A DNA stretch of 64,000 nt from contig CAKZRR010000033.1 of NCBI GenBank assembly GCA_937146805.1, positions 40,014 through 104,013 of the forward strand, written 5' to 3'. A program made the translations under genes and the position numbers. Every line of letters starts with the position of its first letter. Position 1 is the stretch's first letter. The notes beneath the pieces were generated by a model. It had not been told where the DNA came from, did no database searches, and saw nothing but the letters and a program-made list of their open reading frames with translations. This document shows, in pieces, positions 1 to 8,254 of the stretch. The stretch is from an uncultured Owenweeksia sp. (GTDB taxonomy: Bacteria > Bacteroidota > Bacteroidia > Flavobacteriales > Schleiferiaceae).

Positions 1-1090
1 ATAATACGCTGTTTTTTAAATCGTGATCAATTTCTTCGAGAATAGCCGGGCAAACTTTTCTGCCTAATTCAATACGCTCACGGTATATGTCGGCATCGTT
101 GCCACGTGAAAAGTAAATACGCTCAAAAGAGCAAGACTTCTTTTCTAAGGGTTCTTTAATTTTTTTAAGCTGGGATTCGCCATTCTTTTTTACAATAAAA
201 GCATGACCAGGTTCTATTTCTTTAATCTCCTGCAAAGGCACATTAAAGGCCGTTTGAATAACGGGTCTTTCAGAGGCTACCACGGCAATTTCATCATCAT
301 CGTAATAAAAAGCTGGGCGAATACCAGCTGGGTCGCGAAGTACAAAAGCATCGCCATGACCAAACAAACCAGCTATAGCATAACCGCCATCCCATTTTTT
401 GGCACTCTTTCGTAAAATATTGGCAATATTTAGTTCTTCGGCAATTTTGTTTGAAATGTCCTTTTTAGCAAAACCTTGTTTTTTGAACCCACGGTAGAGT
501 TTCTCATTTTGCTCATCCAAAAAGTGTCCAATTTTTTCCAAAATTGTTACCGTATCAGCTTTTTCCTTAGGGTGTTGTCCTAAATCTACCAATTGGTCAA
601 ACAGCGTGTCTACATTGGTCATGTTAAAATTACCCGCTAAAATAAGGTTGCGTGTAACCCAGTTGTTTTGACGTAAAAAGGGGTGACAGGCTTCAATGGA
701 ATTGCCTCCGTATGTACCATAGCGCAAGTGCCCTAAATATAATTCGCCCACATAGGGTAGATTGGTTTTTAACCAATCGGGGTCTTGCAATCGACTTCTA
801 TCGCTGCCCACACCATCATTAATGCGGGTATTTACATGCTGAAATAAATCTTGAATAGGTGTTTTATCGTTGGAACGGTGACGACTAATGTAGCGTTGGC
901 CAGGTTCCATATTTAGCTTAATGTTTGCCAAACCAGCACCATCTTGACCTCGATTGTGCTGTTTTTCCATTAACAAGTACATCTTGTTTATTCCGTAAAG
1001 CGCTGTTCCGTACTTTTCTAAGTAGTACGATAGCGGTTTTTTTAATCGGATAAGGGCAATTCCGCACTCATGCTTTAAGGCATCGCTCAT
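1..1090 (-). CDS. purF: Amidophosphoribosyltransferase (PurF type), N-terminal part; runs off the left edge
   Basis: About 363 residues are visible, from ATG at 1090 leftwards off the window. The protein starts MSDALKHECGIALIRL. Cys9 in the HECGIA context fits the N-terminal nucleophile of class II (Ntn) glutamine amidotransferases, exposed after removal of a short propeptide. Further on are RGQDGAG, LGHLRYGTYGG and GGYAIAGLFGHGDAFVLRDPAGIRP, all typical of the glutaminase domain. The phosphoribosyltransferase domain is only begun. The enzyme makes 5-phosphoribosylamine from PRPP and glutamine, the first step of purine synthesis. The long spacing between motifs fits the extended Bacteroidota version rather than the E. 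coli form. A perfect TAnnTTTG box lies 28 bases upstream, overlapping the stop of the neighbouring gene, so it probably has its own promoter. Confidence 0.9.
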   Translation of the reverse strand, partial: MSDALKHECGIALIRLKKPLSYYLEKYGTALYGINKMYLLMEKQHNRGQDGAGLANIKLNMEPGQRYISRHRSNDKTPIQDLFQHVNTRINDGVGSDRSRLQDPDWLKTNLPYVGELYLGHLRYGTYGGNSIEACHPFLRQNNWVTRNLILAGNFNMTNVDTLFDQLVDLGQHPKEKADTVTILEKIGHFLDEQNEKLYRGFKKQGFAKKDISNKIAEELNIANILRKSAKKWDGGYAIAGLFGHGDAFVLRDPAGIRPAFYYDDDEIAVVASERPVIQTAFNVPLQEIKEIEPGHAFIVKKNGESQLKKIKEPLEKKSCSFERIYFSRGNDADIYRERIELGRKVCPAILEEIDHDLKNSVL

Positions 1091-1117
1091 GGGCCAAGTC
1101 TATAAAATTGTGAGCGG

Positions 1118-1125
1118 CAAAGTTA
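1118..1125 (-). promoter_or_regulatory. Candidate -7 element of the purF-type gene
   Basis: On the minus strand this reads TAACTTTG, a perfect match to the Bacteroidota -7 consensus TAnnTTTG, 28 bases before the start codon at 1090. No TTG -33 element is seen at the expected spacing. Confidence 0.45.
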
Positions 1126-2175
1126 GCTGTTTTTGTAAATGCTTTGTTGATTTTTAGAATTTCCGTTTCCCATAAAACGGCTTTTATCAATGTTAAGCCA
1201 CTCTAAGGTGGAGTTGCAAAAAATGTCTTCTACTGTATTTGTACTTAAATCCATTTGATTGATAAATTCACCAATCTCCAAATCGCCTAGTGGGAAAGGG
1301 TAATCAGAGCCTAGACATACTTTTTTAGAGCCTTGTAAATCTAAGATGTACTGTAGCATTTTAGGATCATGAGTAATACAATCTACCCAAAAATCGCCCA
1401 CATAGCTGCGCGGGTTAATGTTGTTGTGAATGGCTACTAAATCAGGTCGGCAGTTAAAGCCATGCTCTACTCTACCTAATGTGGGTAAAAAGGAGCCGCC
1501 CGCATGGGAAAAACAGACACGTAAGGCGGGCAATTTTTCGAGAACGCCTCCAAAAATTAATGAACAAGCTGCACGGCTCGTTTCGGCAGGCATGCCTACC
1601 AGCCAGGGTAACCAATATTTGCGCATGCTGTCCATTCCCATCATGTTCCATGGGTGAATCATTACGGCCATTCCTAACTCGGCACAAGCTTCAAAAATGG
1701 GGAAAAACTCAGGTTCACTAAGGTTTTTGTCGTTAATGTTAGATCCAATTTGAACACCCAACAATCCAATTTCTTTACAACGTTGCAATTCTTTAATAGC
1801 CTCATCGGCATCTTGCATGGGTATGGTGCCTAAACCTAAATAGTTTTGAGGATAATTGTTGCAGAGCTCGGCAATATCATCATTCAAAAATTCAGAAAGT
1901 TGACGGCAATCCTTGGCTTTGGCCCAATAACTAAACATTACTGGGATGGTACAAACTACCTGTACTTGCGTGTCAAAATTCTGGTATTCTTTTATTCGAA
2001 CCTCGGGGTTCCAGCAATTGGATTCTATTTTACGAAAAAACTTTTCGCCCTGCATCATATTGGCCGAGCCATCGTTATTTGATATAAGGTGGATGAACTC
2101 GCCATAGCCAAATTTATCTGCAAAGTTGGGAAGCTTTTCAGGTAAAATATGGCTGTGCATATCTATTTTAAGCAT
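1123..2175 (-). CDS. 2-amino-3-carboxymuconate-6-semialdehyde decarboxylase (ACMSD)
   Basis: A 350-residue amidohydrolase-superfamily protein. It decarboxylates 2-amino-3-carboxymuconate semialdehyde, the ring-opened product of 3-hydroxyanthranilate, and so diverts tryptophan breakdown from quinolinate/NAD towards the glutarate route. Metal ligands line up with the known enzyme: the HxH pair His7/His9 (DMHSH), His174 (IHPWN) and Asp291 (GSDYP). His224 (FSHAGG) is the catalytic histidine, and Arg48 matches the substrate-binding arginine. Length and spacing match human ACMSD almost exactly, so the assignment is strong. It is the last gene of a minus-strand run after the PAS sensor and response regulator, 12 bases from the latter. 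The next pathway enzyme, 3-hydroxyanthranilate dioxygenase, lies 4.3 kb away. Confidence 0.9.
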   Translation of the reverse strand: MLKIDMHSHILPEKLPNFADKFGYGEFIHLISNNDGSANMMQGEKFFRKIESNCWNPEVRIKEYQNFDTQVQVVCTIPVMFSYWAKAKDCRQLSEFLNDDIAELCNNYPQNYLGLGTIPMQDADEAIKELQRCKEIGLLGVQIGSNINDKNLSEPEFFPIFEACAELGMAVMIHPWNMMGMDSMRKYWLPWLVGMPAETSRAACSLIFGGVLEKLPALRVCFSHAGGSFLPTLGRVEHGFNCRPDLVAIHNNINPRSYVGDFWVDCITHDPKMLQYILDLQGSKKVCLGSDYPFPLGDLEIGEFINQMDLSTNTVEDIFCNSTLEWLNIDKSRFMGNGNSKNQQSIYKNS

Positions 2176-2187
2176 GTTTTGTATGTT

Positions 2188-2565
2188 TTAGCCAAGCAGT
2201 GAAGCAATGGTTTGGCATTTGGTAATATCAAGTGGCTTTTCCATGTAGCCAATTACCTGATCGTACTCTTTTGCCTTTGCGTGGTCTTTTTCATCTATAG
2301 ATGAAGAAACCATCACTACTTTAATTTTGTTAATGTTAGGCAAATTTTGGGCGGCATCCAAAAAATCCCAACCACTCATTTCGGGCATTTTTATATCCAA
2401 TAGAAGCAAAAAGTCGTTTGTAGAATCATTTTTTACATATTCCAAGGCCTCTACTGGGTTGGAGAATTCAGTGGTAGTTTCGGCTAAGCCACTTTTTACC
2501 ACCATCTTTTTTTGAATAAACAGTACTACTTGGTCATCATCAATGATTAAAACTTTTTTAGGCAT
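2188..2565 (-). CDS. Single-domain response regulator (CheY-like)
   Basis: The 125-residue protein is a lone receiver domain without an output domain. Acidic pocket Asp9-Asp11, phosphoacceptor Asp57 (LLLDIKMP), the Ser87-Ser89 switch position and Lys110 followed by Pro111 are all present. It overlaps the end of the upstream multi-PAS sensor by 8 bases, so the two are translationally coupled and probably work together. Output would be by protein-protein contact. The partner sensor has a dimerisation/histidine segment but no ATPase domain, so the true phosphodonor may be another kinase. Confidence 0.9.
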   Translation of the reverse strand: MPKKVLIIDDDQVVLFIQKKMVVKSGLAETTTEFSNPVEALEYVKNDSTNDFLLLLDIKMPEMSGWDFLDAAQNLPNINKIKVVMVSSSIDEKDHAKAKEYDQVIGYMEKPLDITKCQTIASLLG

Positions 2566-5137
2566 TGGCTTTAGGTTTAGTTTTATTTGAAATTTGGCGA
2601 ATAACAGAGTCTAGTTCTAGAGCAGAGTCCATTGCGTTTTCCAGCATTAAAGGTACCTCATCACCATTTAATTGGCTTTGTTTAATAAGTTGAATGATAC
2701 CTAAAATACGAGCTAATGGTGCTCTTACCACATGCGATTGTAAATAGGCAATTTCTTCAAAATGTAGGTTTTGTTTTTCGATGGTTTCCAGTTGTAGTTT
2801 CCTTTCGCTAATGTCTTGTATGGTTCCTGTAAAAACGTTTTTGCCATCGCTATTTAGAGTTACATAAGTGGTGGTAGAAAGATGCTTTAAATGACCATCA
2901 TTCGCAATAATTCGAAAGTCACTAAAAAGGGTTTTTTGCGTTTGTTTAATTTCATAGAACCTATGTGAAACCAACTCTAGGTCTTCTGGGTGCACGTGAT
3001 CAAAAAATAGACTTGTACGTGGTCGTGTGCCTAATTTTTTGTCATTAAGATTATAACCTAAAATGGAATACATTTCATTGGACCAAGTGGAGTTATCTTC
3101 TCCTTCAATCATTTCAAAGTAACCCAGTTTGGCAATTTCGTTGCTACGTTTTAGTTGCTCATTAGTTTTTATTAACTCTTCGCGTGTTTTTAATTTTTCA
3201 GTAATGTCGTTTATAAGCACCAAGGCCGATTTTTCACCAAGGTACTCTATAACATGGTTAGTAATTTCTACATTCATTATTTCGCCCGTTTTTTTGCAAT
3301 GACGCCAAACGGATTGATTGCGCCCTCCAATATTAATATCTTGGGTAAGGGCTTCTTCCATTTTTTTACGATCCTCGCTTGGGCGAATATCAAGCACAGA
3401 CATGCCAATAAACTCCTCTCTTAGGTAACCGTAATTTAATAAGGTTTGCTCATTACAATCTAAAATTTTGTGTGTATCAAAACTGTAGATAAACATGGGT
3501 TGAGGATTGGAGTTAAACAGATAACGGTACTTTTCGTCACTGGCTTGTAATCTCCGTTCGGCTAATTTTCGGTTGGTTATATCTTGCATGGCACCCAATA
3601 TTCTTTTAGGAGAGCCGTCTTCATTATAGGTTACTAGTGAGCGGTCAAAAATATCACGGTACTCTCCCGAGCCCGTTTTAAAACGATATTCAGACATTAA
3701 CTTAGGATGTTGTAATGTAAGTCCGTTTTCAAACAATTTAAAAACACGCGCTCTATCGTTTGGGTGAATCCGATTAAAAAATACTTCTTTATTGATTTTA
3801 TCTGGATCTTGATTAGGCCCGTACAACTGTAAAAGCCGTTCATTGGCCCAGGTTTTATCCGTAGCCGCATCCCAATCCCAAATTCCATCGTTGGTAGCCT
3901 CTACGGCACTTTCAAAGCGTTCGTTGGATTCCCGTAGTTGATCAGCCGCTAGTTTTTGTTCGGTAATATCTCGGGTAACCCCTAGTACACAACGCTCGCC
4001 ACTTTGTTCATTTTTAAAGGGTAAGGCATGAGTTTCCATCCATTTTATACCTCCCTTCATTCCTTTGAGCTGAAAAATCAACTTGCCACTTTGCCCTTCA
4101 TACGCATTGATGTAGAGCTTTTTATAGTCTGACTTATAACCAGGCATTACTAGGCCTAAGATAGATTTACCAATTACATCTTTTCGGTTGGTTGTTTCAA
4201 TTTGCTTTAAACCCGCTTTGTTTATTTCAATTAAATCCAGGTTTTTACTTACTAGTTTTACACAGCTAGGTACTGTTTCTAACGTAGCTTTTAAAATGTA
4301 TTCACTGCGTTGCAGTGCCATTTCTTTGTTTTTTTCATCTGTAATGTCTCGAAAAACAGAAACAATACTGCCATTTCTAAGACGGGTGGCATTCATCCGT
4401 ATTCTTCGTTCTTCACCATTTTTTCGATTGATACCTCTTTCTAATGTTACGCTGGCATCAAATTTAACGAGGTTAAAGTCTATAGGGCGTTCTTTTAGGC
4501 TGCTTTCAGAGACGAAGTCAACTAAATTCATTGTTAAAAGCTCTTCCTTAGAATATCCTGTTAGCCTAGTGGTAGCCTCATTAACCGAAAGAATGTTTCC
4601 GTTTGGATGGCTGCTAAAAATGCCATCGGTTAAGTTTTCAATAATAGTTTGAAATTGATGCTCCTCTACGCTCTTAGTATTTACGATGGTTCTAATAACA
4701 TGTGTCACTACATGTTTCTCATTTAAAATGGGGCTGCATTTCACTTCCCACATGGATTCGGTAGTGCCTGGAAAAGTAACTTCCTCCTTTTTATCAATTA
4801 CCTGATTAAGCACTTCCAACATTTCCTCCGTGCTCTTGGCACTGGTTCCTTGGCTAAAAAACTCGGTAAAGCTTTTTCCAACAATATCTTCCCGCTTAAG
4901 GCGGTGCATTACATACAAATCAAGCAATGCGTTATTTACATAGCAAATAGTAAACTGCGGACTATCGGCTTTTAATAAAACTTGGGGGAGAGGATTTAAA
5001 TCTAAACTTGCGTAAAAATTTTCGGTTGAAATCAATTTGGTTTGGTTTAAAATTCGCGCTTCTGTTCCTAAACTTATCTGCCTATGCGATGCTACCAATA
5101 TACAACGCAGGCTCACTGGTTTGGCAGATGCCCTCAA
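2558..5137 (-). CDS. Multi-PAS sensor protein with a terminal DHp-like segment but no kinase ATPase domain
   Basis: About 859 residues with roughly six PAS domains (near residues 38-150, 160-275, 280-400, 405-525, 535-650 and 665-785). A coiled segment follows, then a DHp-like block, IAYLQSHVVRAPLARILG, whose His fits the phosphoacceptor position. The protein ends about 50 residues after that His, so the HATPase_c domain (N, G1 and G2 boxes) is absent. No transmembrane segment or signal peptide is seen, so it is cytoplasmic. The start is uncertain: the longest frame begins with TTG at 5137 and there is no ATG before PAS1. Another TTG about 35 codons in is possible. The 3' end overlaps the response-regulator gene by 8 bases. 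It may be a redox, light or ligand sensor, or a phosphotransfer partner, rather than a self-sufficient kinase. Confidence 0.8.
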   Translation of the reverse strand: MRASAKPVSLRCILVASHRQISLGTEARILNQTKLISTENFYASLDLNPLPQVLLKADSPQFTICYVNNALLDLYVMHRLKREDIVGKSFTEFFSQGTSAKSTEEMLEVLNQVIDKKEEVTFPGTTESMWEVKCSPILNEKHVVTHVIRTIVNTKSVEEHQFQTIIENLTDGIFSSHPNGNILSVNEATTRLTGYSKEELLTMNLVDFVSESSLKERPIDFNLVKFDASVTLERGINRKNGEERRIRMNATRLRNGSIVSVFRDITDEKNKEMALQRSEYILKATLETVPSCVKLVSKNLDLIEINKAGLKQIETTNRKDVIGKSILGLVMPGYKSDYKKLYINAYEGQSGKLIFQLKGMKGGIKWMETHALPFKNEQSGERCVLGVTRDITEQKLAADQLRESNERFESAVEATNDGIWDWDAATDKTWANERLLQLYGPNQDPDKINKEVFFNRIHPNDRARVFKLFENGLTLQHPKLMSEYRFKTGSGEYRDIFDRSLVTYNEDGSPKRILGAMQDITNRKLAERRLQASDEKYRYLFNSNPQPMFIYSFDTHKILDCNEQTLLNYGYLREEFIGMSVLDIRPSEDRKKMEEALTQDINIGGRNQSVWRHCKKTGEIMNVEITNHVIEYLGEKSALVLINDITEKLKTREELIKTNEQLKRSNEIAKLGYFEMIEGEDNSTWSNEMYSILGYNLNDKKLGTRPRTSLFFDHVHPEDLELVSHRFYEIKQTQKTLFSDFRIIANDGHLKHLSTTTYVTLNSDGKNVFTGTIQDISERKLQLETIEKQNLHFEEIAYLQSHVVRAPLARILGIIQLIKQSQLNGDEVPLMLENAMDSALELDSVIRQISNKTKPKANA

Positions 5138-5399
5138 AATTTTATTCCTACAGCGGTTATATTTGTTCTTTTTTCACATGTTTTTGTTTTAAGTATTGAT
5201 TTACAGACTATATATGATAGTCTAAAATCTGCACTCGTTGCTGGGGGTATTTTTTAATTTGCTTAAAACTAGCTACTTGTATTGTGTGTTGACCTCCCAA
5301 TTTTTGGCGCGTTTTATGCTTTTTTTGGAGTAAATTTTGCCTGCCATTAAGAAATTTGATGTAACGAATAGGATGGAGTTGGTTGATTTTTAAGACAGG

Positions 5400-6005
5400 T
5401 TACTCAGACTTTTTGTACATCGTAAAAAACATAAAGGGGAGATAACCAAACAGAAATAGAAATGCCCCGACTACTAATAGAACATTGGCGCCCATAAGAT
5501 GTAAGAGTTTAAAAACTATAGATAAGCTAAATATTATGGCAGCAGTTAAACCAAATAGATAGCGCATTTTATCGCTGGCTATTTTGTGGGCATTTAAGCG
5601 GTATTTATAAAGTGTAAACGAGGGTATAAAGACAAACCCTAAGCCAAGAGCCCCAGAAATGGACAATATGGTGCCACCAGGCCAATGCATAAGTTTGAAC
5701 AAAAAGCCCAGCCCTAAGGCCATTGAAAAAAGCAAGCCTGTACTAAACATGAATCGTTTCATAAGTGTAATTTTTTTTGAGTTTAATAGATAAATGGTTT
5801 CTTGTTGTAATTCGTTAAGCCCATTGGGGCAAATGTCTAGTTTGGCTTGCTTAAACCCTTCTTCAAAGGGTAAACCTCTACTTATGTAAATTTCAATAGC
5901 ACAGCAAAAGTGATCTATCAAATCATCTTTTAACTCTTTAGATTTGAGGCTGCTATTTTCAATTTCGGAAACAATAGTTTGTACTTGTTTGTTGGTAAGG
6001 TTCAT
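5400..6005 (-). CDS. Membrane protein with a soluble N-terminal helical domain and four TM segments
   Basis: 201 residues. Residues 1-75 form a soluble helical domain (KDDLIDHFCCAIE) like the prefix domains found in PadR-linked permease-type proteins. Four hydrophobic helices follow (about 85-105, 112-132, 147-168 and 172-195), two carrying the FKLMHWPGG/FKLLHLMGA motif also seen in GldL-like membrane proteins. It overlaps the PadR gene by 4 bases (ATGA), so the two are co-expressed. A PadR/membrane-protein pair is usually an autoregulated stress or permease module. The exact function is unknown. Confidence 0.75.
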   Translation of the reverse strand: MNLTNKQVQTIVSEIENSSLKSKELKDDLIDHFCCAIEIYISRGLPFEEGFKQAKLDICPNGLNELQQETIYLLNSKKITLMKRFMFSTGLLFSMALGLGFLFKLMHWPGGTILSISGALGLGFVFIPSFTLYKYRLNAHKIASDKMRYLFGLTAAIIFSLSIVFKLLHLMGANVLLVVGAFLFLFGYLPFMFFTMYKKSE

Positions 6006-6346
6006 TGAAGCTGAAAGTTAAAATCTGGAAAAAGCATGTTTTTAAGAGTGCTCATAAAGGCTTTGAGCTGTTCTGATTCTACCTGTTCTCGCTCCGTTCC
6101 GGCCGGAGTTAAGTAATAATACTTGCGAACCCGCTTACCGATATATTGCTCTTCAAATTGCAGTAATCCGTCCTTGGTAAGCTTATGAAGCGCTGGATAT
6201 AAAGAGCCATCCTTTAAAAGGATTTTCTCATCAGACATTTCTTTTACTTTTTGGGCTAATTCGTACCCATACATTTTACCCTCTTTGGCCAGTAGTTTTA
6301 AAACAATGGTGGTGAGGGTTCCTTTTAGTAGTTCTTTATTATACAT
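6002..6346 (-). CDS. PadR-family transcriptional regulator
   Basis: 114 residues with the PadR winged helix: helices around LTTIVLKLLAKEGKMYGYEL, the turn DGSLYPALHKLTKDGLL and the wing GKRVRKYYYLTPAG. The C-terminal dimerisation helix is short, as in the small PadR subfamily. It is the first gene of a two-gene unit with the membrane protein that overlaps its end, and probably represses its own promoter. A perfect inverted repeat (ATACA-T-TGTAT) and a TAnnTTTG box lie in the 35 bases before the start codon. Confidence 0.88.
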   Translation of the reverse strand: MYNKELLKGTLTTIVLKLLAKEGKMYGYELAQKVKEMSDEKILLKDGSLYPALHKLTKDGLLQFEEQYIGKRVRKYYYLTPAGTEREQVESEQLKAFMSTLKNMLFPDFNFQLQ

Positions 6347-6350
6347 AGCA

Positions 6351-6358
6351 CAAATATA
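6351..6358 (-). promoter_or_regulatory. Candidate -7 element directly before the padR-type gene
   Basis: The minus strand reads TATATTTG, a perfect TAnnTTTG, ending only 4 bases before the ATG. If it is used, the transcript would be leaderless or nearly so. No good -33 TTG is seen. Confidence 0.35.
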
Positions 6359-6370
6359 TATAATATATCA

Positions 6371-6381
6371 ATACATTGTAT
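6371..6381. promoter_or_regulatory. Inverted repeat, possible PadR operator
   Basis: ATACATTGTAT has perfect arms ATACA/TGTAT around one central base, 25 bases before the PadR start codon and next to its likely promoter. Autoregulation is common in the family. The spacing differs from the ATGT-N8-ACAT sites known for some PadR proteins. Confidence 0.35.
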
Positions 6382-6429
6382 TTCTATGTATTTACAAATA
6401 AAAGGAAATCTTGAATTTGAAGCAAAAAA

Positions 6430-6960
6430 TTACTTGGTAAATCGTTCGTCTACCTCCATAACAGCTGCGCAGCTAGTGCAGGTTCTCATTTGCTCAGAAC
6501 TATAATATTCCCGGAAACGGGGTAAAAAGTCTTGTTCAATATTGCTAAGCGGGAAATAGGTTTCGTGCAATTTAGTATTGCAATTATCGCAAAACCACAT
6601 AAGGCCATCGGTGTGCTCGGGTTTACGCACGCGCTCTATTACTAGGCCTATAGAGCCAGCCGAACGAATAGGAGAATGTGGAACATTAGGCGGCAGTAAA
6701 AACATATCACCTGGGCCTAAATTAATTTCACGGGCTTTTCCATCCTCCTGAATTTTTACGGTAATAGTGCCTTCTAGCTGATAAAATAACTCCTCGGTTT
6801 CGTTGTAGTGATAATCTTTGCGGGCATTGGGGCCACCCACAATCATTACAATGTAGTCTTCGCCAGCGGGGTATAGGTTTTTATTGCCTACAGGTGGTTT
6901 TAGCAAATCACGATTTTCATTTATCCACTTTTGTAAGTTGAAGGGTGCTGCAATAGCCAT
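6430..6960 (-). CDS. nbaC: 3-hydroxyanthranilate 3,4-dioxygenase
   Basis: 176 residues when started at ATG 6960 (MAIAAPFNLQKWINENRDLL), which matches the family N-terminus; the frame stays open to 7047 but those codons are not typical. This is an Fe(II) cupin that opens the ring of 3-hydroxyanthranilate to give 2-amino-3-carboxymuconate semialdehyde, the substrate of the ACMSD at 1123-2175. Catalytic iron ligands His51, Glu57 and His95 fall at the same numbers as in the Cupriavidus enzyme, which supports the start. Two CxxC pairs (Cys124/Cys127 and Cys161/Cys164) form the rubredoxin-like second metal site of the bacterial enzymes. The gene follows the SCO-type gene with a 77-base gap. Confidence 0.93.
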   Translation of the reverse strand: MAIAAPFNLQKWINENRDLLKPPVGNKNLYPAGEDYIVMIVGGPNARKDYHYNETEELFYQLEGTITVKIQEDGKAREINLGPGDMFLLPPNVPHSPIRSAGSIGLVIERVRKPEHTDGLMWFCDNCNTKLHETYFPLSNIEQDFLPRFREYYSSEQMRTCTSCAAVMEVDERFTK

Positions 6961-7037
6961 AGCCGTTTTATTTAGAGGATGCAAGTTAAAAGTTTTGGGA
7001 GAATCGTTTTTTGCAATGGAAATTAGGAATTCTGTAC

Positions 7038-7709
7038 CTAGTCGCATTCATCCAATAGCCAACGTACATCTTCCACTAATCTATCCACATCTTCGGCTAA
7101 GGTGCCATCGTAAAATCCACGGATACGCCTTTGATGATCTACCAACACAAAGTTTTCGGTGTGTATAAAATCATCTTCATTACCATTGCCGCCTTCATCT
7201 AGCACAGCAAAGTAAGATTGGCGTGCTAGTTTGTAAATCTGAGGTTTATCGCCCGTCATTAGGTGCCACTTGTTTTTAAGGGCGCCTTGGCGCTGGGCAT
7301 ATTCAGCTAGCACCGAAACAGAATCGGCCACGGGTGTAACACTATGCGATAAGAGCACGATGGCCGTATCATTCTTAAATTCTTCTTGCAGCCTACGCAT
7401 TTGCACGGCCATATCTTTACAAATACTAGGGCAGGTGGTAAAAAAGAAATCGGCTATTACAATTTTGCCTTCCACCGTTTTTTCGGTAACGGTTTCTCCG
7501 TATTGGTTGCTCAAACTAAAATTTAGGGTGCGGTGCCTAAGGCCTTGGCTTTGTATACTGGGATGCACCAAGCGCTCATCTAATTGCGATGGATTGTAAA
7601 TAGGCAAGGATTTTTGAGGCTTTAAAATTTGGTAACCAAAATATAAACCAGTAAAAAATATAATGGCCAATGCGCCTATTTTTAGGGCGTCTGCTTTTCT
7701 AAGTTTCAT
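7038..7709 (-). CDS. SCO1/SenC-family copper/thiol protein
   Basis: 223 residues with an N-terminal membrane anchor (about residues 10-28) and a thioredoxin-fold domain. The copper ligands of the SCO family are present: Cys93 and Cys97 in TCPSICKDM, and His183 in FIHTENFVLVD. The family delivers copper to the CuA site of cytochrome oxidase or acts as a thiol reductase in the periplasm. It is divergently transcribed from a small lipoprotein gene at 7802, with a 92-base shared upstream region. Confidence 0.88.
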   Translation of the reverse strand: MKLRKADALKIGALAIIFFTGLYFGYQILKPQKSLPIYNPSQLDERLVHPSIQSQGLRHRTLNFSLSNQYGETVTEKTVEGKIVIADFFFTTCPSICKDMAVQMRRLQEEFKNDTAIVLLSHSVTPVADSVSVLAEYAQRQGALKNKWHLMTGDKPQIYKLARQSYFAVLDEGGNGNEDDFIHTENFVLVDHQRRIRGFYDGTLAEDVDRLVEDVRWLLDECD

Positions 7710-7767
7710 GCGGTAAATTTCGGAATAAGCTTTTTAGTATTTTTAAAAAATTGTGGCATTTTACAAT

Positions 7768-7775
7768 TAATTTTG
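7768..7775 (+). promoter_or_regulatory. Candidate -7 element for the lipoprotein gene
   Basis: TAATTTTG matches TAnnTTTG, 26 bases before the ATG at 7802. The nearest upstream TTG (7751-7753) is 14 bases away, shorter than usual. Confidence 0.35.
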
Positions 7776-7801
7776 CCTTTCTATTTTTAATATCCTGTTT
7801 T

Positions 7802-8248
7802 ATGAAAAATGTAATGGCCATTGGGTTTTTTGCCCTAATACTATGTTCTTGTTCCAACTCCAATACATCCCACGAAAGTGGCAATAGCAGCAACATTGAG
7901 ACCTCACAAGAGGAAACGGTTTTGGATATTTTGAAGCGCGATATTATGGACTCGCACGATATTACCATGGCTAAAATGAACACCATGGCCAAATTGCGCG
8001 GAGAGCTAAAAGATACGTGGAAAACACAAAAAGATACCGCTGAATATTACAATGCCTATATGGATTTGGGGCAAGCCAAAACGGATATGATGGACTGGAT
8101 GCATGCCTTTAAAGATATGACGGAGATGGAGGCCACGGATGCCGAAAAGGAGGCGTATTTGAGAGAGCAATTTGCCAAAATGAAGAACCTAGAGGAGTAC
8201 ACTATGAGTTCTATAAAAGTGGCAAAAAAGCTTTTGGGTAAGGGCTAA
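7802..8248 (+). CDS. Small predicted lipoprotein, helical
   Basis: 148 residues from ATG 7802 (MKNVMAIGFFALILCSCSNSN). This start gives a clean lipoprotein signal peptide with a cysteine at the end of the hydrophobic stretch, whereas the frame extended to 7751 does not. The mature part begins with a Ser/Asn/Glu-rich linker, then charged helices rich in Met and Lys (DITMAKMNTMAKLRGELKDTW). Proteins of this kind occur beside SCO genes in Bacteroidota, sometimes annotated only as viral A-type inclusion-like. No catalytic motif is seen. Location is inferred as membrane-anchored periplasmic or outer membrane. Confidence 0.75.
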   Translation: MKNVMAIGFFALILCSCSNSNTSHESGNSSNIETSQEETVLDILKRDIMDSHDITMAKMNTMAKLRGELKDTWKTQKDTAEYYNAYMDLGQAKTDMMDWMHAFKDMTEMEATDAEKEAYLREQFAKMKNLEEYTMSSIKVAKKLLGKG

Positions 8249-8254
8249 AAGCTT

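Noticed and set aside
203..415. 70-codon plus-strand frame
   Set aside because: It lies inside the purF-type gene on the other strand, which has clear family motifs; no promoter or homology of its own.
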